Position numbers and translations under genes: made by a program
Source of the DNA: Pedobacter sp. FW305-3-2-15-E-R2A2
Lineage (GTDB): Bacteria > Bacteroidota > Bacteroidia > Sphingobacteriales > Sphingobacteriaceae
Length of the DNA: 64,000 bases
Direction of reading: 5' to 3'
Assembly: GCF_038446955.1 (NCBI RefSeq)
Contig: NZ_CP151803.1
Location: 7,068,001-7,132,000 of the forward strand
Part shown: piece by piece, positions 8,694 to 16,592 of the stretch
How positions within the stretch are numbered: position 1 is the stretch's first letter
Layout of the letters: each line of letters starts with the position of its first letter
Notes under the pieces: generated by a model
The model's database searches: none
What the model was told of the DNA's origin: nothing
What the model saw: only the letters and a program-made list of their open reading frames with translations

Positions 8694-9176
8694 TTAATTT
8701 TTGTCCTTTTTGCCTTGCAAATAGGCTTTAATGATCCTTGCAACTTGGTCTTGTGATTCGCTTTCAGAAACACTAGTATCTCCAACAATACCACCTTTGA
8801 TAATTTCTGCGGACTGCTGAAAAAGCTCTTTGAGTAGTCTTTCAGCATTTTCTTTGTATAATGTAGAGATGTAACCTACGGCTAAGGGAGAGTTAAGGTT
8901 GTTTTCTAATACCCTATTTCTATCAAAAACTTTCACATTGAGTGTAAGAAACATAAAATGTGAATTGATCATGTTTTTTTGATGATGGTCAACTCGAAAT
9001 ATTAAATCGAGACTAACAACATTTTTTTCATCTGTAATCAACTTTACAATACGCATATCCAGTACCGTATTTTCTGGTTTATCAGAATAATCATCTCGTT
9101 GCTCGTTACCGAGTTCTGTAAATGTGCGTTTCTTACTTAATTCTGCAAAGTCTATATCATCATCAATATATTCCAT
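8694..9176 (-). CDS. Unknown 160-residue protein at the end of the ShosTA-like locus
   Basis: I do not recognise a family. The protein starts MEYIDDDIDFAELSKKRTF, has a mixed beta-rich centre (NVVSLDLIFRVDHHQ, then FMFLTLNVKVFDRNR), a helical segment (LYKENAERLLKELFQQSAEII) and a charged tail ending QGKKDKN. There is no signal peptide or membrane segment, so it is probably cytosolic. It lies on the same strand as the PRTase-DprA-HAD genes but after a 155-base gap that contains a short palindrome, so it may have its own promoter. Duplicated HAD-end sequence flanks it on both sides. Confidence 0.7.
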   Translation of the reverse strand: MEYIDDDIDFAELSKKRTFTELGNEQRDDYSDKPENTVLDMRIVKLITDEKNVVSLDLIFRVDHHQKNMINSHFMFLTLNVKVFDRNRVLENNLNSPLAVGYISTLYKENAERLLKELFQQSAEIIKGGIVGDTSVSESESQDQVARIIKAYLQGKKDKN

Positions 9177-9258
9177 TGTATTATTTTAAAATTTCCTAAA
9201 ATTTATACCTATAATAAAAGAGAAAAAAAGAAACGGAGATAAACCCCAAAACTTACCC

Positions 9259-9271
9259 GTTAAATTAACGC
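9259..9271. promoter_or_regulatory. Short perfect palindrome, possible operator
   Basis: CGTTAAATTAACG is a perfect 6+1+6 palindrome in the 155-base gap between the HAD gene and the 160-residue gene, about 83 bases before that gene's start. Operator function is a guess from position and symmetry. Confidence 0.3.
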
Positions 9272-9331
9272 TCTCACAATAAAAGTAAGAATTATTTTAC
9301 AGTACGAAAACCCTGCACATAAGTAGACAAA

Positions 9332-9856
9332 TTATTGCGTTAGATTATGGAATTTGGTCACCTGCATAAATAAATCATCAGGACTGGAAGCATGAAAAGT
9401 AGGATTTGAAGCCAGTAAAGTTGCTACATCATCAGAATCCCAGGAACAAGCTATTGATGGAATATTTGCCCTATTAGATGCGATGATATCGATAGCATTG
9501 TCACCTGCTGATATTGTTCTTTCTGGGTCTAATTGATAATCTCGTACTGCTTTAAAAAAAGGCTCAGGATGAGGTTTTAAATTAGGCTTTACGTCATGGT
9601 AACAGATTTTCCCTGCGACATTCCAACCAAAATGATCAATGACCCTAGAACAGTAGCTTGATGGTGACATTGTTATTATAATAATCTTAATTGAGTTTTT
9701 GCTCAAAGAATTAAAAATATCATCTATCTTATCATAACTCTTTAACTTTTTTATTTCACTATACGCCTGATTCCAACTGCCTGCTTTTCTAAGATGCGCT
9801 AAATGTCTTGTATCAACTAGCGTTTGATCTAGATCAAATATCACTGAAGGTGTCAT
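9332..9856 (-). CDS. HAD-superfamily hydrolase in ShosTA-like locus
   Basis: The 174-residue protein has all four HAD motifs: FDLDQTLVDT (motif I with nucleophile Asp), IIITMSPSS (motif II), the Lys in KPHPEPFF (motif III), and SAGDNAIDIIAS (motif IV). The small cap lies between motifs I and II. Such proteins dephosphorylate small metabolites or nucleotides. The ATG overlaps the TGA of the DprA-like gene (ATGA), which indicates translational coupling and a shared role. I infer it acts on the nucleotide or phosphoribosyl product of the same locus; the substrate is not known. A decayed copy of its 3' end is present at 8585-8674. Confidence 0.85.
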   Translation of the reverse strand: MTPSVIFDLDQTLVDTRHLAHLRKAGSWNQAYSEIKKLKSYDKIDDIFNSLSKNSIKIIIITMSPSSYCSRVIDHFGWNVAGKICYHDVKPNLKPHPEPFFKAVRDYQLDPERTISAGDNAIDIIASNRANIPSIACSWDSDDVATLLASNPTFHASSPDDLFMQVTKFHNLTQ

Positions 9857-11121
9857 AAAAATGAAGATTGGTTATCAGGTTTCTTTTTTGAGCTTTTATC
9901 TTTCGGAGATTGAGAAACTAATATTTTCAACAGCTTGTTTGTTTCTCTTTGTTCCTCAGTAAGTTTTAAAATAAGCTCCTTTATTTCTCCCAAACTAGGT
10001 TCTTGTTCAGAAATTTTTTGCTCTATATTTTCAAAAATAACTTCTATTGTACCAATATCATTCTTTTCAGGATAGCCCCCCGTTTTCAAATCTACTGGTG
10101 GTACATTTGGTTTTTCATTATTATTTTCATCAAAACCATTTGAAGGTTTTATATTCTGTTCATTAACAACTGCACCTATTTTAGATTCAGCATTTTTGAT
10201 GTTTTCTAAATTAATATCTGGATTTAGTTTTAACATGAATGAGTTAATCTGATCAGAGCTACCCAATGAACTAGCACCAGAATCTATTAGATAAGCATTC
10301 CCTTTTATTTTATCAAAATCGCTCATATGAGACGGGTGTCCAGTTAAGCAGGCTATTGGCATACCCATTTTTTTTGCTGCTGATACAGCATGCATTGTTC
10401 CGCCTTTTATACCAGTTTCAATAACAATCACTCCATCGGATAAACCAGCTTGTATTCTATCACGCAAAACAAGTTGCTGAGGGTGAAGTTTCATGCCTGG
10501 CTCATATTCAGAAAGTAAACTTCCTCCTGTTTCAATTATTCGCTCAGATAGATGTTTATTCTCGCTAGGATATATCGAATCAAGACCAGCAGCTAATACG
10601 GCCACAGTTGGTAAATTTTTGTCAACAGCACCTAAATGTCCCACTGTATCACTGCCTTTCGCTAAACCACTGATAATGGTAAAATTATTTTCGGCAAATA
10701 TTCCTGCAATCTTCCTTCCCGCTCTAAGACCAAAGTCACTTGGTTCACGGGTTCCAATTATTGCCACTGCATTTTTGCTAAGGATCGAGTCTATTGATCC
10801 TTTCAAGTATATTATTACTGGAAAATCACTCAACCTCAACAATTTCGAAGGATAATTTTTCTCATTATAATTGATTGCTTTAATGCTTAGTCTATCTGCA
10901 TTTTCTAGCACCCTCAAAGTGTTATAATGAGCTTGTTTCAGGTCTTCCAGTTTTGGAATCGAAAGCTTTGCATTTTTAGTTTTCAGCTCTGATATTGCTT
11001 CATGTAACTCCCCAATATTAGAAAGCTTATATGCAATGTTATCATTAATGAATTTTACTGACACCTGTCCAATCTTGGGTGTCTTAAGTAATGTCAAAAG
11101 ATATTCTGTTGTTAGTTTCAT
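9853..11121 (-). CDS. DprA/Smf-like SLOG-fold protein (ShosA-like)
   Basis: The 422-residue protein carries the DprA Rossmann core at about residues 90-285: AIIGTREPSDFG, IISGLAKGSDTVGH, LAAGLDSIYPSENKHL, LLSEYEPG and RDRIQAGLSDGVIVIE. It departs from competence DprA at the canonical RNR (here RDR) and at the SGSLxTA motif (here KGGTMHAV). The C-terminal 130 residues are polar and end in a predicted coiled segment, not the usual winged helix. In ShosTA systems a DprA-family protein is paired with a phosphoribosyltransferase toxin. The same pairing is seen here: the PRTase gene ends seven bases upstream and the HAD gene overlaps downstream. Confidence 0.85.
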   Translation of the reverse strand: MKLTTEYLLTLLKTPKIGQVSVKFINDNIAYKLSNIGELHEAISELKTKNAKLSIPKLEDLKQAHYNTLRVLENADRLSIKAINYNEKNYPSKLLRLSDFPVIIYLKGSIDSILSKNAVAIIGTREPSDFGLRAGRKIAGIFAENNFTIISGLAKGSDTVGHLGAVDKNLPTVAVLAAGLDSIYPSENKHLSERIIETGGSLLSEYEPGMKLHPQQLVLRDRIQAGLSDGVIVIETGIKGGTMHAVSAAKKMGMPIACLTGHPSHMSDFDKIKGNAYLIDSGASSLGSSDQINSFMLKLNPDINLENIKNAESKIGAVVNEQNIKPSNGFDENNNEKPNVPPVDLKTGGYPEKNDIGTIEVIFENIEQKISEQEPSLGEIKELILKLTEEQRETNKLLKILVSQSPKDKSSKKKPDNQSSFL

Positions 11122-11128
11122 TCTTAAA

Positions 11129-12655
11129 TTATGAAGTTTGTCCTAGTGCAAAACAATAAACTTTACCCGCACCTGCTTTCATCAACAACTGTTTACAGGC
11201 GATTAGTGAGTTATTTGTGGTAGTAACATCATCCAGTAAAAGTATCATTTTTCCTTGTATTAGATGAGGATCTTGAATTGTTAAAGAGTTTAAGTGAACA
11301 CTTACACTTCTATCTCCACCATTTGCCAGTTTAGGAATTTTGTTTATTCTTACAATGCACCCTGTTCCATCTATTCTATTCTTTGTTTGAGTAAGTAATT
11401 GGCACAATTTTCTAATACCAGAACTATTGTTAGCAGGATCACTTGAGGGCACATAGCATAATGTTATACCATCTTGTGAAATTATCGGGTTTAATCGGCT
11501 ATAAAAGTAGTTTATTGCACTTGGGTGGTTATTTTTAAGGTTCAAAATGTTACTGCTGTGAGTGTCGAAGTCGGGATTTCTAACTTCCTTTGGTATATTC
11601 CAATACCGATGGTAATAAGATAAGTATGAGATTTTATTCTCATCATTATACTCTGTAACCGTAAACATATTAAATTCATCCATAAGAGCGTTTGTATTAA
11701 TTTTCGATTCATTTGAAACACCATCCCGCACCCGAACTCCATCAAAATACCACTTTACACCTTTGCTATTAATTCCCTCCCCTATTATTTTATCATCTTT
11801 AATTTCACCTGCAAATGATGATCTTCCTTTGTTTAGAAAAACTGTTAATTTATCATCCTCAAATTCCCATGAATTATCTACTCCCAATTGCTCATTCTTT
11901 TCATTACTATAAGATAATTTCCCAGAAAACTGGAGGAGTAAGGATCTTTTACTAGTAGGTTGCTTCTCCAACGATGATTTGCTTTTTGCTAGATTTAAGT
12001 TCCATTTTGAGCCTATTAACCCAGATTCAGTCAAAAATACGTTGTTATTGTTGGGTAACCTTTGAGCCAAAAAAAACCATGACACTCCGTGCTTATTTCT
12101 TCCTTTACCAAAAAACCTGTTACCAGTTATTAGCCCCGTAAAAGTTGAATAGCCGTCTCCATAGTGTAAGGTTATCGTTTCTCCTTCTAATTCCCATTTT
12201 TGTTTTTTTGCAGAAGTAAGGTCTTCATGGTATTCCATTACTACACCATTTTTTAAAAACTTCAAATACGTATTCTTTCTCACAATATCCTGGCAGTGTA
12301 ATTTCCATGCTGAGGATGTGATTAAATAGGTTATTGCTTCTTTAGTTTTATGAAGGTGAAATGGAGCTCCAAATATATTTGCTGAGATGAATTCTGCTGA
12401 GAAGTTCCACCTCTCACCAATATTATTCTTTCCCTTGCCGTTAAATCTTAATGCACTTATAAATTTACCTAAATACTGTAGCTTACCTTTCTCTAGAACT
12501 AAAGTTATATTATCATCCTCTACCTCCCATCTGTGACTATCACCAAATCGATCATTCAAATCTTTATAGCGAACTAATATGCCTTCATCTAAAAACTCAA
12601 TAATACTTTCGGAATCGAAATCGATTAGTTTCCATTTTGTGCCTATTAGCTTCAT
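11129..12655 (-). CDS. Phosphoribosyltransferase with three N-terminal beta repeats (ShosT-like)
   Basis: The C-terminal part (about residues 340-508) is a ComF-type phosphoribosyltransferase: GKMILLLDDVTTTNNSL contains the acidic pair (D475, D476) of the PRPP loop, and AGAGKVYCFAL follows. Before it lie three related units at about residues 1-88, 113-197 and 213-305. Each has the pattern KW.L near the start, W.. with a D/E-rich turn, then G+G+N..G..W.F, which suggests small beta-barrel or lipocalin-like modules. I know no ShosT with this N-terminus. It is the first gene of the PRTase-DprA-HAD operon and is transcribed away from the 248-residue gene, with 176 bases between the starts. Confidence 0.8.
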   Translation of the reverse strand: MKLIGTKWKLIDFDSESIIEFLDEGILVRYKDLNDRFGDSHRWEVEDDNITLVLEKGKLQYLGKFISALRFNGKGKNNIGERWNFSAEFISANIFGAPFHLHKTKEAITYLITSSAWKLHCQDIVRKNTYLKFLKNGVVMEYHEDLTSAKKQKWELEGETITLHYGDGYSTFTGLITGNRFFGKGRNKHGVSWFFLAQRLPNNNNVFLTESGLIGSKWNLNLAKSKSSLEKQPTSKRSLLLQFSGKLSYSNEKNEQLGVDNSWEFEDDKLTVFLNKGRSSFAGEIKDDKIIGEGINSKGVKWYFDGVRVRDGVSNESKINTNALMDEFNMFTVTEYNDENKISYLSYYHRYWNIPKEVRNPDFDTHSSNILNLKNNHPSAINYFYSRLNPIISQDGITLCYVPSSDPANNSSGIRKLCQLLTQTKNRIDGTGCIVRINKIPKLANGGDRSVSVHLNSLTIQDPHLIQGKMILLLDDVTTTNNSLIACKQLLMKAGAGKVYCFALGQTS

Positions 12656-12831
12656 AACAAGAGTGTTTTCACTAATCTAAAAAAAATTAACTACTTTATA
12701 ATAAACTAAAAGCCATTCGCTTAATTAGAATGATGCAATAAATTCTAGAAACAAGTTTAGCGGTTTCTATTATATTCGTAGAAGCAAATCCTATGGGTAT
12801 TTAAATGATCCAGCTATTAGATTAAACAAAT

Positions 12832-13578
12832 ATGAAAGATGCTGATAAAAAAGAAATCCAAGCGGCTTTTGATCAGGCTACCTCTGCATTAAAAAATTTA
12901 GAAAAAGTAATTGGGAATCATTACTTGACTCCATTCGAAAATATTAACATCTTAGAATTTAACAAAATTCAGATACCAAAGAACTACATTCGAAAAGTAG
13001 CGTACTTTATTAAAGAGTATAATTTAATTGAAATCGTAAATGAACATGTCAAAAGAAAGAACATTTGCTATTCTTTGCTTCAAAGTGATTTCCACAACTA
13101 CCTAATCAATAGGATTCAAGTATATGGAGCCGTAGAATCATTATTTCTCAAAATAGGTATAATTAATTTAGTCTCGATAATAGAAGCGTTAATTGTATGC
13201 TCATTATCAAAACTTCATCTATTTTGCGTAACATGGGGAGAATCCTCAGGTGACTACATATGTAAAAAACAGGTGAAATGTGGAGCTTATATCAACAAAA
13301 CGAATACCATAAGTTTTGAAAATGCGATTAAACTGTTCTGTAGTAAAATCGCTCCCGACAACCCCACCTTAGAAGAAAACTTAAAAAAATTAAAAACGAT
13401 AAGAAATAACGTGCATATTTCTCTGGTGTTAGAATCTGAACATTCTAATGATGATTATACCATAGCCAACTATAATCTAGCGGTAAAAACGTTAGAATTC
13501 TTTAAAATCAATCAACTCAGGTTAATCAGAGAATTTGAGAGCAAACAACTCCAAGATTGTTTAATGTTTCCATTTTGA
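12832..13578 (+). CDS. Unknown 248-residue protein divergent from the ShosTA-like locus
   Basis: No family was recognised. The protein is helical in character, with a hydrophobic central segment (IGIINLVSIIEALIVCSL) and a conserved-looking motif near residues 187-199, LKTIRNNVHISLV. That motif resembles the catalytic RNxxxH of HEPN RNases but is one residue short (R-x3-H), so HEPN membership is only a possibility. It is transcribed divergently from the PRTase gene and could be a regulator or a partner of the locus. It is followed by the GTATCA array and the resolvase gene. Confidence 0.65.
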   Translation: MKDADKKEIQAAFDQATSALKNLEKVIGNHYLTPFENINILEFNKIQIPKNYIRKVAYFIKEYNLIEIVNEHVKRKNICYSLLQSDFHNYLINRIQVYGAVESLFLKIGIINLVSIIEALIVCSLSKLHLFCVTWGESSGDYICKKQVKCGAYINKTNTISFENAIKLFCSKIAPDNPTLEENLKKLKTIRNNVHISLVLESEHSNDDYTIANYNLAVKTLEFFKINQLRLIREFESKQLQDCLMFPF

Positions 13579-13600
13579 TATTTATAATTTCAGCATTAAA

Positions 13601-13695
13601 GTATCAGAAATATAAGTGTATCAAAATAAGTCTAAAATCGCAAATGATACACGCATATATTTGTATCATAAATTATCTTTGATTTAATTTGATAC
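13601..13695. repeat. Ordered array of five GTATCA boxes (putative res site/operator)
   Basis: GTATCA occurs at 13601, 13618 and 13663 and its complement TGATAC at 13645 and 13690. Two pairs have the same geometry, GTATCA-N21-TGATAC, each 33 bases long and 45 bases apart; the first box is an extra half-site. Four of five boxes extend to TGTATCA. Small serine resolvases bind arrays of inverted sites just upstream of their own genes, and the resolvase gene begins 52 bases downstream. Confidence 0.7.
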
Positions 13696-13719
13696 ATTGA
13701 TGAATTTTTCTTACATTTA
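13688..13719 (+). promoter_or_regulatory. Resolvase promoter overlapping a GTATCA box
   Basis: TTTG (13688-13691) and TACATTTA (13712-13719) are separated by 20 bases, close to the Bacteroidota TTTG-N19-TAnnTTTG pattern. The -33 box overlaps the last TGATAC box, so a protein bound to the array would be expected to affect transcription of the resolvase gene. Confidence 0.5.
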
Positions 13720-13746
13720 GATCACACCAGACCGCAATCTTAAAAT

Positions 13747-14367
13747 ATGGAAAAAGCTATTACTATTTCTCGTTGTTCTACAACCGAAACAAGACAAGAT
13801 GTTACACGACAAACTTCTGATCTGATGACTAAATACAAAAGCAGTTATGAGATCATAAAGAATTTTGAATATTATAAATCTGGTCTTTCTAATGATGAGC
13901 AACTTTCTGAAATTATATCTTATGCAATTTCCAACAATATAGATCACATTCTTTTTACCGAAGTAAGTCGTATAGCCCGTAGGGTCATCGAAATACTGCT
14001 ATTTATCCAAGACTGTACAAAGTGCAAAATAAACGTTGTAATTGACAACTATAACATGCATAGCCTAAATGCTGATAAAACAGAGAATGTAATTACTAAG
14101 ACCATGCTACAGATAGGTGCTGCATTTGCAGAAATGGAGTTAAAGCAGACGCAACAAAGACTTAATAGTGGTAGAGCAAACTATATTGCCAAAGGAGGAA
14201 GATTGGGGCGAAATAAGGATACCAAAGAAACAAAGGAGCAGATTTTGGATAAACATAGAGATGTTGTAAAATTCCTAAAGCAAGGACAGAGCATAAGAAA
14301 CATTATGAAGTTGACCGAAAAAAGTAGCGCTACAGTTCAGAAAGTTAAACAGTTGATCGCAACGTAA
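13747..14367 (+). CDS. Small serine recombinase (resolvase/invertase family)
   Basis: This 206-residue protein has the resolvase N-terminal catalytic domain: ISRCSTTETRQD with the likely nucleophile S11 and R9, and HILFTEVSRIARR, which corresponds to the conserved arginine cluster. It then has the long E-helix (FAEMELKQTQQRLNSGR), a GGRLGRNKDTKETKEQI linker and a short C-terminal helix-turn-helix (IRNIMKLTEKSSATVQKVKQLI). The size and layout fit resolvases and invertases, not integrases, so it probably resolves dimers or inverts a segment of this element. The array of GTATCA boxes upstream is its likely binding site. Confidence 0.88.
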   Translation: MEKAITISRCSTTETRQDVTRQTSDLMTKYKSSYEIIKNFEYYKSGLSNDEQLSEIISYAISNNIDHILFTEVSRIARRVIEILLFIQDCTKCKINVVIDNYNMHSLNADKTENVITKTMLQIGAAFAEMELKQTQQRLNSGRANYIAKGGRLGRNKDTKETKEQILDKHRDVVKFLKQGQSIRNIMKLTEKSSATVQKVKQLIAT

Positions 14368-14444
14368 AAGTGGCCTGACATAGAAGGAGAAGCAATAATA
14401 AATCTTTTGGAATATTTTTTACATGAAAAGTGGAATATTATTTG

Positions 14445-14452
14445 TACGTTTG
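14445..14452 (+). promoter_or_regulatory. Bacteroidota -7 element upstream of the XRE-ImmA pair
   Basis: TACGTTTG fits TAnnTTTG and lies 20 bases before the ATG at 14472. A T-run sits where the -33 box is expected. Confidence 0.45.
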
Positions 14453-14471
14453 GTAAAAATAAAAGCCTGCT

Positions 14472-15116
14472 ATGAAAAGAACCATACTTTCATTATCTGA
14501 TTATAAATCAAGCCTAGGAGATATTCATGAGAGAATAACCTCCATTATAAACCTTTCTTTTGAAGATTGGTGTAAGATTCAAGATTATTCTAATTCATTG
14601 GGCATTGGAACAGTGATTTATAAACCCCGCACTAAAGCAGGGATAGTACATGACCATATTTGTCATAGAATCTTTAACGAATTTTACAATCATACTGATA
14701 TTAAAGTAGGAGAGTTTAATGGTGTATTTGGCTTTTTGTATAAGGACTCATTTTTCATACGATTTAAGAAAATGAATGCCAAAAATTTTTTTACAAGTAA
14801 TGCGAATACAAATCAGAACATGAAATACCTTTATCAGGAATCCAGTATTCCTGGTCTACCAGAAAAGCCTACAATTTTATATGTCGGTTATTCGTTAGAT
14901 AAAACTAATTCCACCATTCAGGGGATCTACACTGCTTGTTGGGATGGGAAACAATTAAACTGGGTTGACGAACATGGTATTGAATCCGCAGAACAAACCA
15001 CAATTGATTTTAGCTTAAATGAAGATAAAAATCATGTTGCTGTAGAAAAAATAATTAAGAGAATTAGTGTTAAAGCGGCCTATAAGAAAACAACAAAAGG
15101 CACTGGTACACATTAA
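14472..15116 (+). CDS. Unknown 214-residue partner of XRE-ImmA/IrrE regulator
   Basis: No family was recognised. The protein is probably cytosolic, with no signal peptide. It contains a basic helical centre (HDHICHRIFNEFYNH), a run of Lys/Phe-rich sequence (FFIRFKKMNAKNFF), a strand-rich stretch (PTILYVGYSLDKTNSTIQ, then YTACWDGKQLNWVDE) and a Lys-rich end. It is 11 bases upstream of the XRE-ImmA/IrrE gene on the same strand and behind a -7 box, so the two should be co-expressed. Two-gene units of an unknown protein with an XRE-ImmA/IrrE protein often behave as toxin-antitoxin or phage-response modules; that role is inferred. Confidence 0.75.
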   Translation: MKRTILSLSDYKSSLGDIHERITSIINLSFEDWCKIQDYSNSLGIGTVIYKPRTKAGIVHDHICHRIFNEFYNHTDIKVGEFNGVFGFLYKDSFFIRFKKMNAKNFFTSNANTNQNMKYLYQESSIPGLPEKPTILYVGYSLDKTNSTIQGIYTACWDGKQLNWVDEHGIESAEQTTIDFSLNEDKNHVAVEKIIKRISVKAAYKKTTKGTGTH

Positions 15117-15127
15117 AAAATAATAAG

Positions 15128-16171
15128 ATGAAATATAATCCTCAAATGCTAAAACTAGCAAGGGAATTGAGAGGATATACGCAAACTCAACTTTCCAATG
15201 CCTTGGGAGTTGCTCAGGGCACTATAAGCAAAATTGAAAAAATGGGTTTTGGATTTGATGATGATCTTGTCTTAGCAGTCTCCAAATTCTTAAATATACC
15301 CGTGTCATTTTTTGAGAGTCAAGATGTCATTATTCCAATTCAGGGGGAGTATAGAAGAAAACTATCTTCGTCCGTAAAGCAACTAAATCAGAACAACGCT
15401 AGAATGATAGTTGTTGAAAGACAACTTTTAAAGCTATTGGAAGGTATTGAGATTAGTGCTAATGAGATTCCTATTTGGGATGTTGACCAAGAAGGAAGTC
15501 CATCAATGTGCGCTCAATATATCCGTAAAAAATGGAAGTTGCCAAGAGGCAGAATTGAGAATATAACTAATATTATAGAATATTACGGTGCAATAATTAT
15601 TCCCGTTCCAATAAATGACATGGATGGCTTTAGCATGTATACAGCTAATGGAATACCTTTAATTTTTATAGGGAAAGATATACCTGCGGATCGCAAAAGG
15701 CTAACCTTAGCTCATGAGCTTGGACATATAATAATGCATTTATCATGTAAGGTTGAGGGCGATAGAGATAAAGAGAAAGAAGCGTTTGAGTTTGCTGCCG
15801 AATTATTAATGCCTGAATCTGATATTAAACCACAATTAGTTAGGCTGAATTTATCAATCTTAGCTGATTTAAAAAAATACTGGAAAACATCAATGCAATC
15901 TATTTTAGTAAGAGCACGACACTTAGGCTTACTAAATGACAACCAATGGAAATACCTATGGATGCAGATGGGTGCTGAAGGTTATAGGACTAAAGAACCT
16001 GTTATATTTTCACCTGAACAGCCAACGATATTAAAGCAAATCATCGATTCATATCTAGAAGAAATGGATTATACAATTGATGAAGTCGCCTCATTAGTTC
16101 ATTCTTCCACTGATGAATTTAAGAGCATTTACTTACAAGAAAGAACTGCAATACTAAGAAGAGCTTATTAA
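15128..16171 (+). CDS. XRE-family HTH with ImmA/IrrE metallopeptidase domain
   Basis: The 347-residue protein starts with an XRE helix-turn-helix at about residues 7-60 (LARELRGYTQTQLSNALGVA, then TISKIEK). A central IrrE/ImmA-type domain has the zinc motif LTLAHELGHIIMH at about residues 193-205 and the third-ligand region EAFEFAAELLMP. In ImmA of ICEBs1 this peptidase cleaves the element repressor after DNA damage. Here the HTH and peptidase are fused, as in many regulators next to toxins. It is the second gene of a pair with the unknown protein upstream and may control that gene or the element as a whole. Confidence 0.88.
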   Translation: MKYNPQMLKLARELRGYTQTQLSNALGVAQGTISKIEKMGFGFDDDLVLAVSKFLNIPVSFFESQDVIIPIQGEYRRKLSSSVKQLNQNNARMIVVERQLLKLLEGIEISANEIPIWDVDQEGSPSMCAQYIRKKWKLPRGRIENITNIIEYYGAIIIPVPINDMDGFSMYTANGIPLIFIGKDIPADRKRLTLAHELGHIIMHLSCKVEGDRDKEKEAFEFAAELLMPESDIKPQLVRLNLSILADLKKYWKTSMQSILVRARHLGLLNDNQWKYLWMQMGAEGYRTKEPVIFSPEQPTILKQIIDSYLEEMDYTIDEVASLVHSSTDEFKSIYLQERTAILRRAY

Positions 16172-16378
16172 TTGTTGACTGAATACTTTCTCTAAATATG
16201 AAGGTTATCCAGTTAATTAACTGTGCAATAACCCCAGAGAAACCTGGTCATAACCTGGAAAAATTAGAAATAAACACCATTTAATTAATTAACCAATTTG
16301 TCATTTCAGTATTAATTTCTGAAAAAACAGGCCAATACTGATTGAAATATCGGCTATAAACAGTTTTGTGCGGATACA

Positions 16379-16450
16379 AGATCAAATTGTAGAGATATAT
16401 TTTCTCAAAAATTTGATCTAGGTGGGGGTATCCCCTTATACCCCCCCACC
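16379..16450. repeat. Two inverted repeats in a 420-base gene-poor gap
   Basis: Between the ends of the convergent genes at 16171 and 16593 no credible gene is seen. The gap holds AGATCAAATT (16379-16388) and its perfect complement AATTTGATCT (16410-16419). Directly after it, GGTGGGGGTAT (16421-16431) can pair with ATACCCCCCCACC (16438-16450) around a short loop. The C/G tract stands out in this AT-rich region. A terminator for the convergent genes, a replication or transfer origin, or an encapsidation signal are all possible; no U-run follows the stem. Confidence 0.5.
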
Positions 16451-16592
16451 CCATTCCACCTCCCCATACAGTAGCGGGTACATAAAAAAATTTTGGGGAA
16501 AAAAATTGTGAGACCAATCTAAGGCTCTTTCAAAAATATTTTTTAAAAAATGGGCTCTTTTTTAGGGCGCTGCGGCTTGGAGTGGCAGAGCA

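Noticed and set aside
9853..11121. The DprA-like protein as a competence DprA replacing lost transformation functions after comM disruption
   Set aside because: Key DprA motifs differ (RDR for RNR, KGGT for SGSL), the C-terminus is not the usual winged helix, and it is in one operon with a PRTase and HAD, which fits ShosTA better.
12832..13578. Firm HEPN RNase call for the 248-residue protein
   Set aside because: The motif is R-x3-H, one residue shorter than the HEPN R-x4-6-H, and no other HEPN feature is visible.
16281..16517. A 78-codon minus-strand frame across the hairpin region
   Set aside because: It is composed of translated repeat and G/C-tract sequence with no domain or start signal and covers the structured gap.
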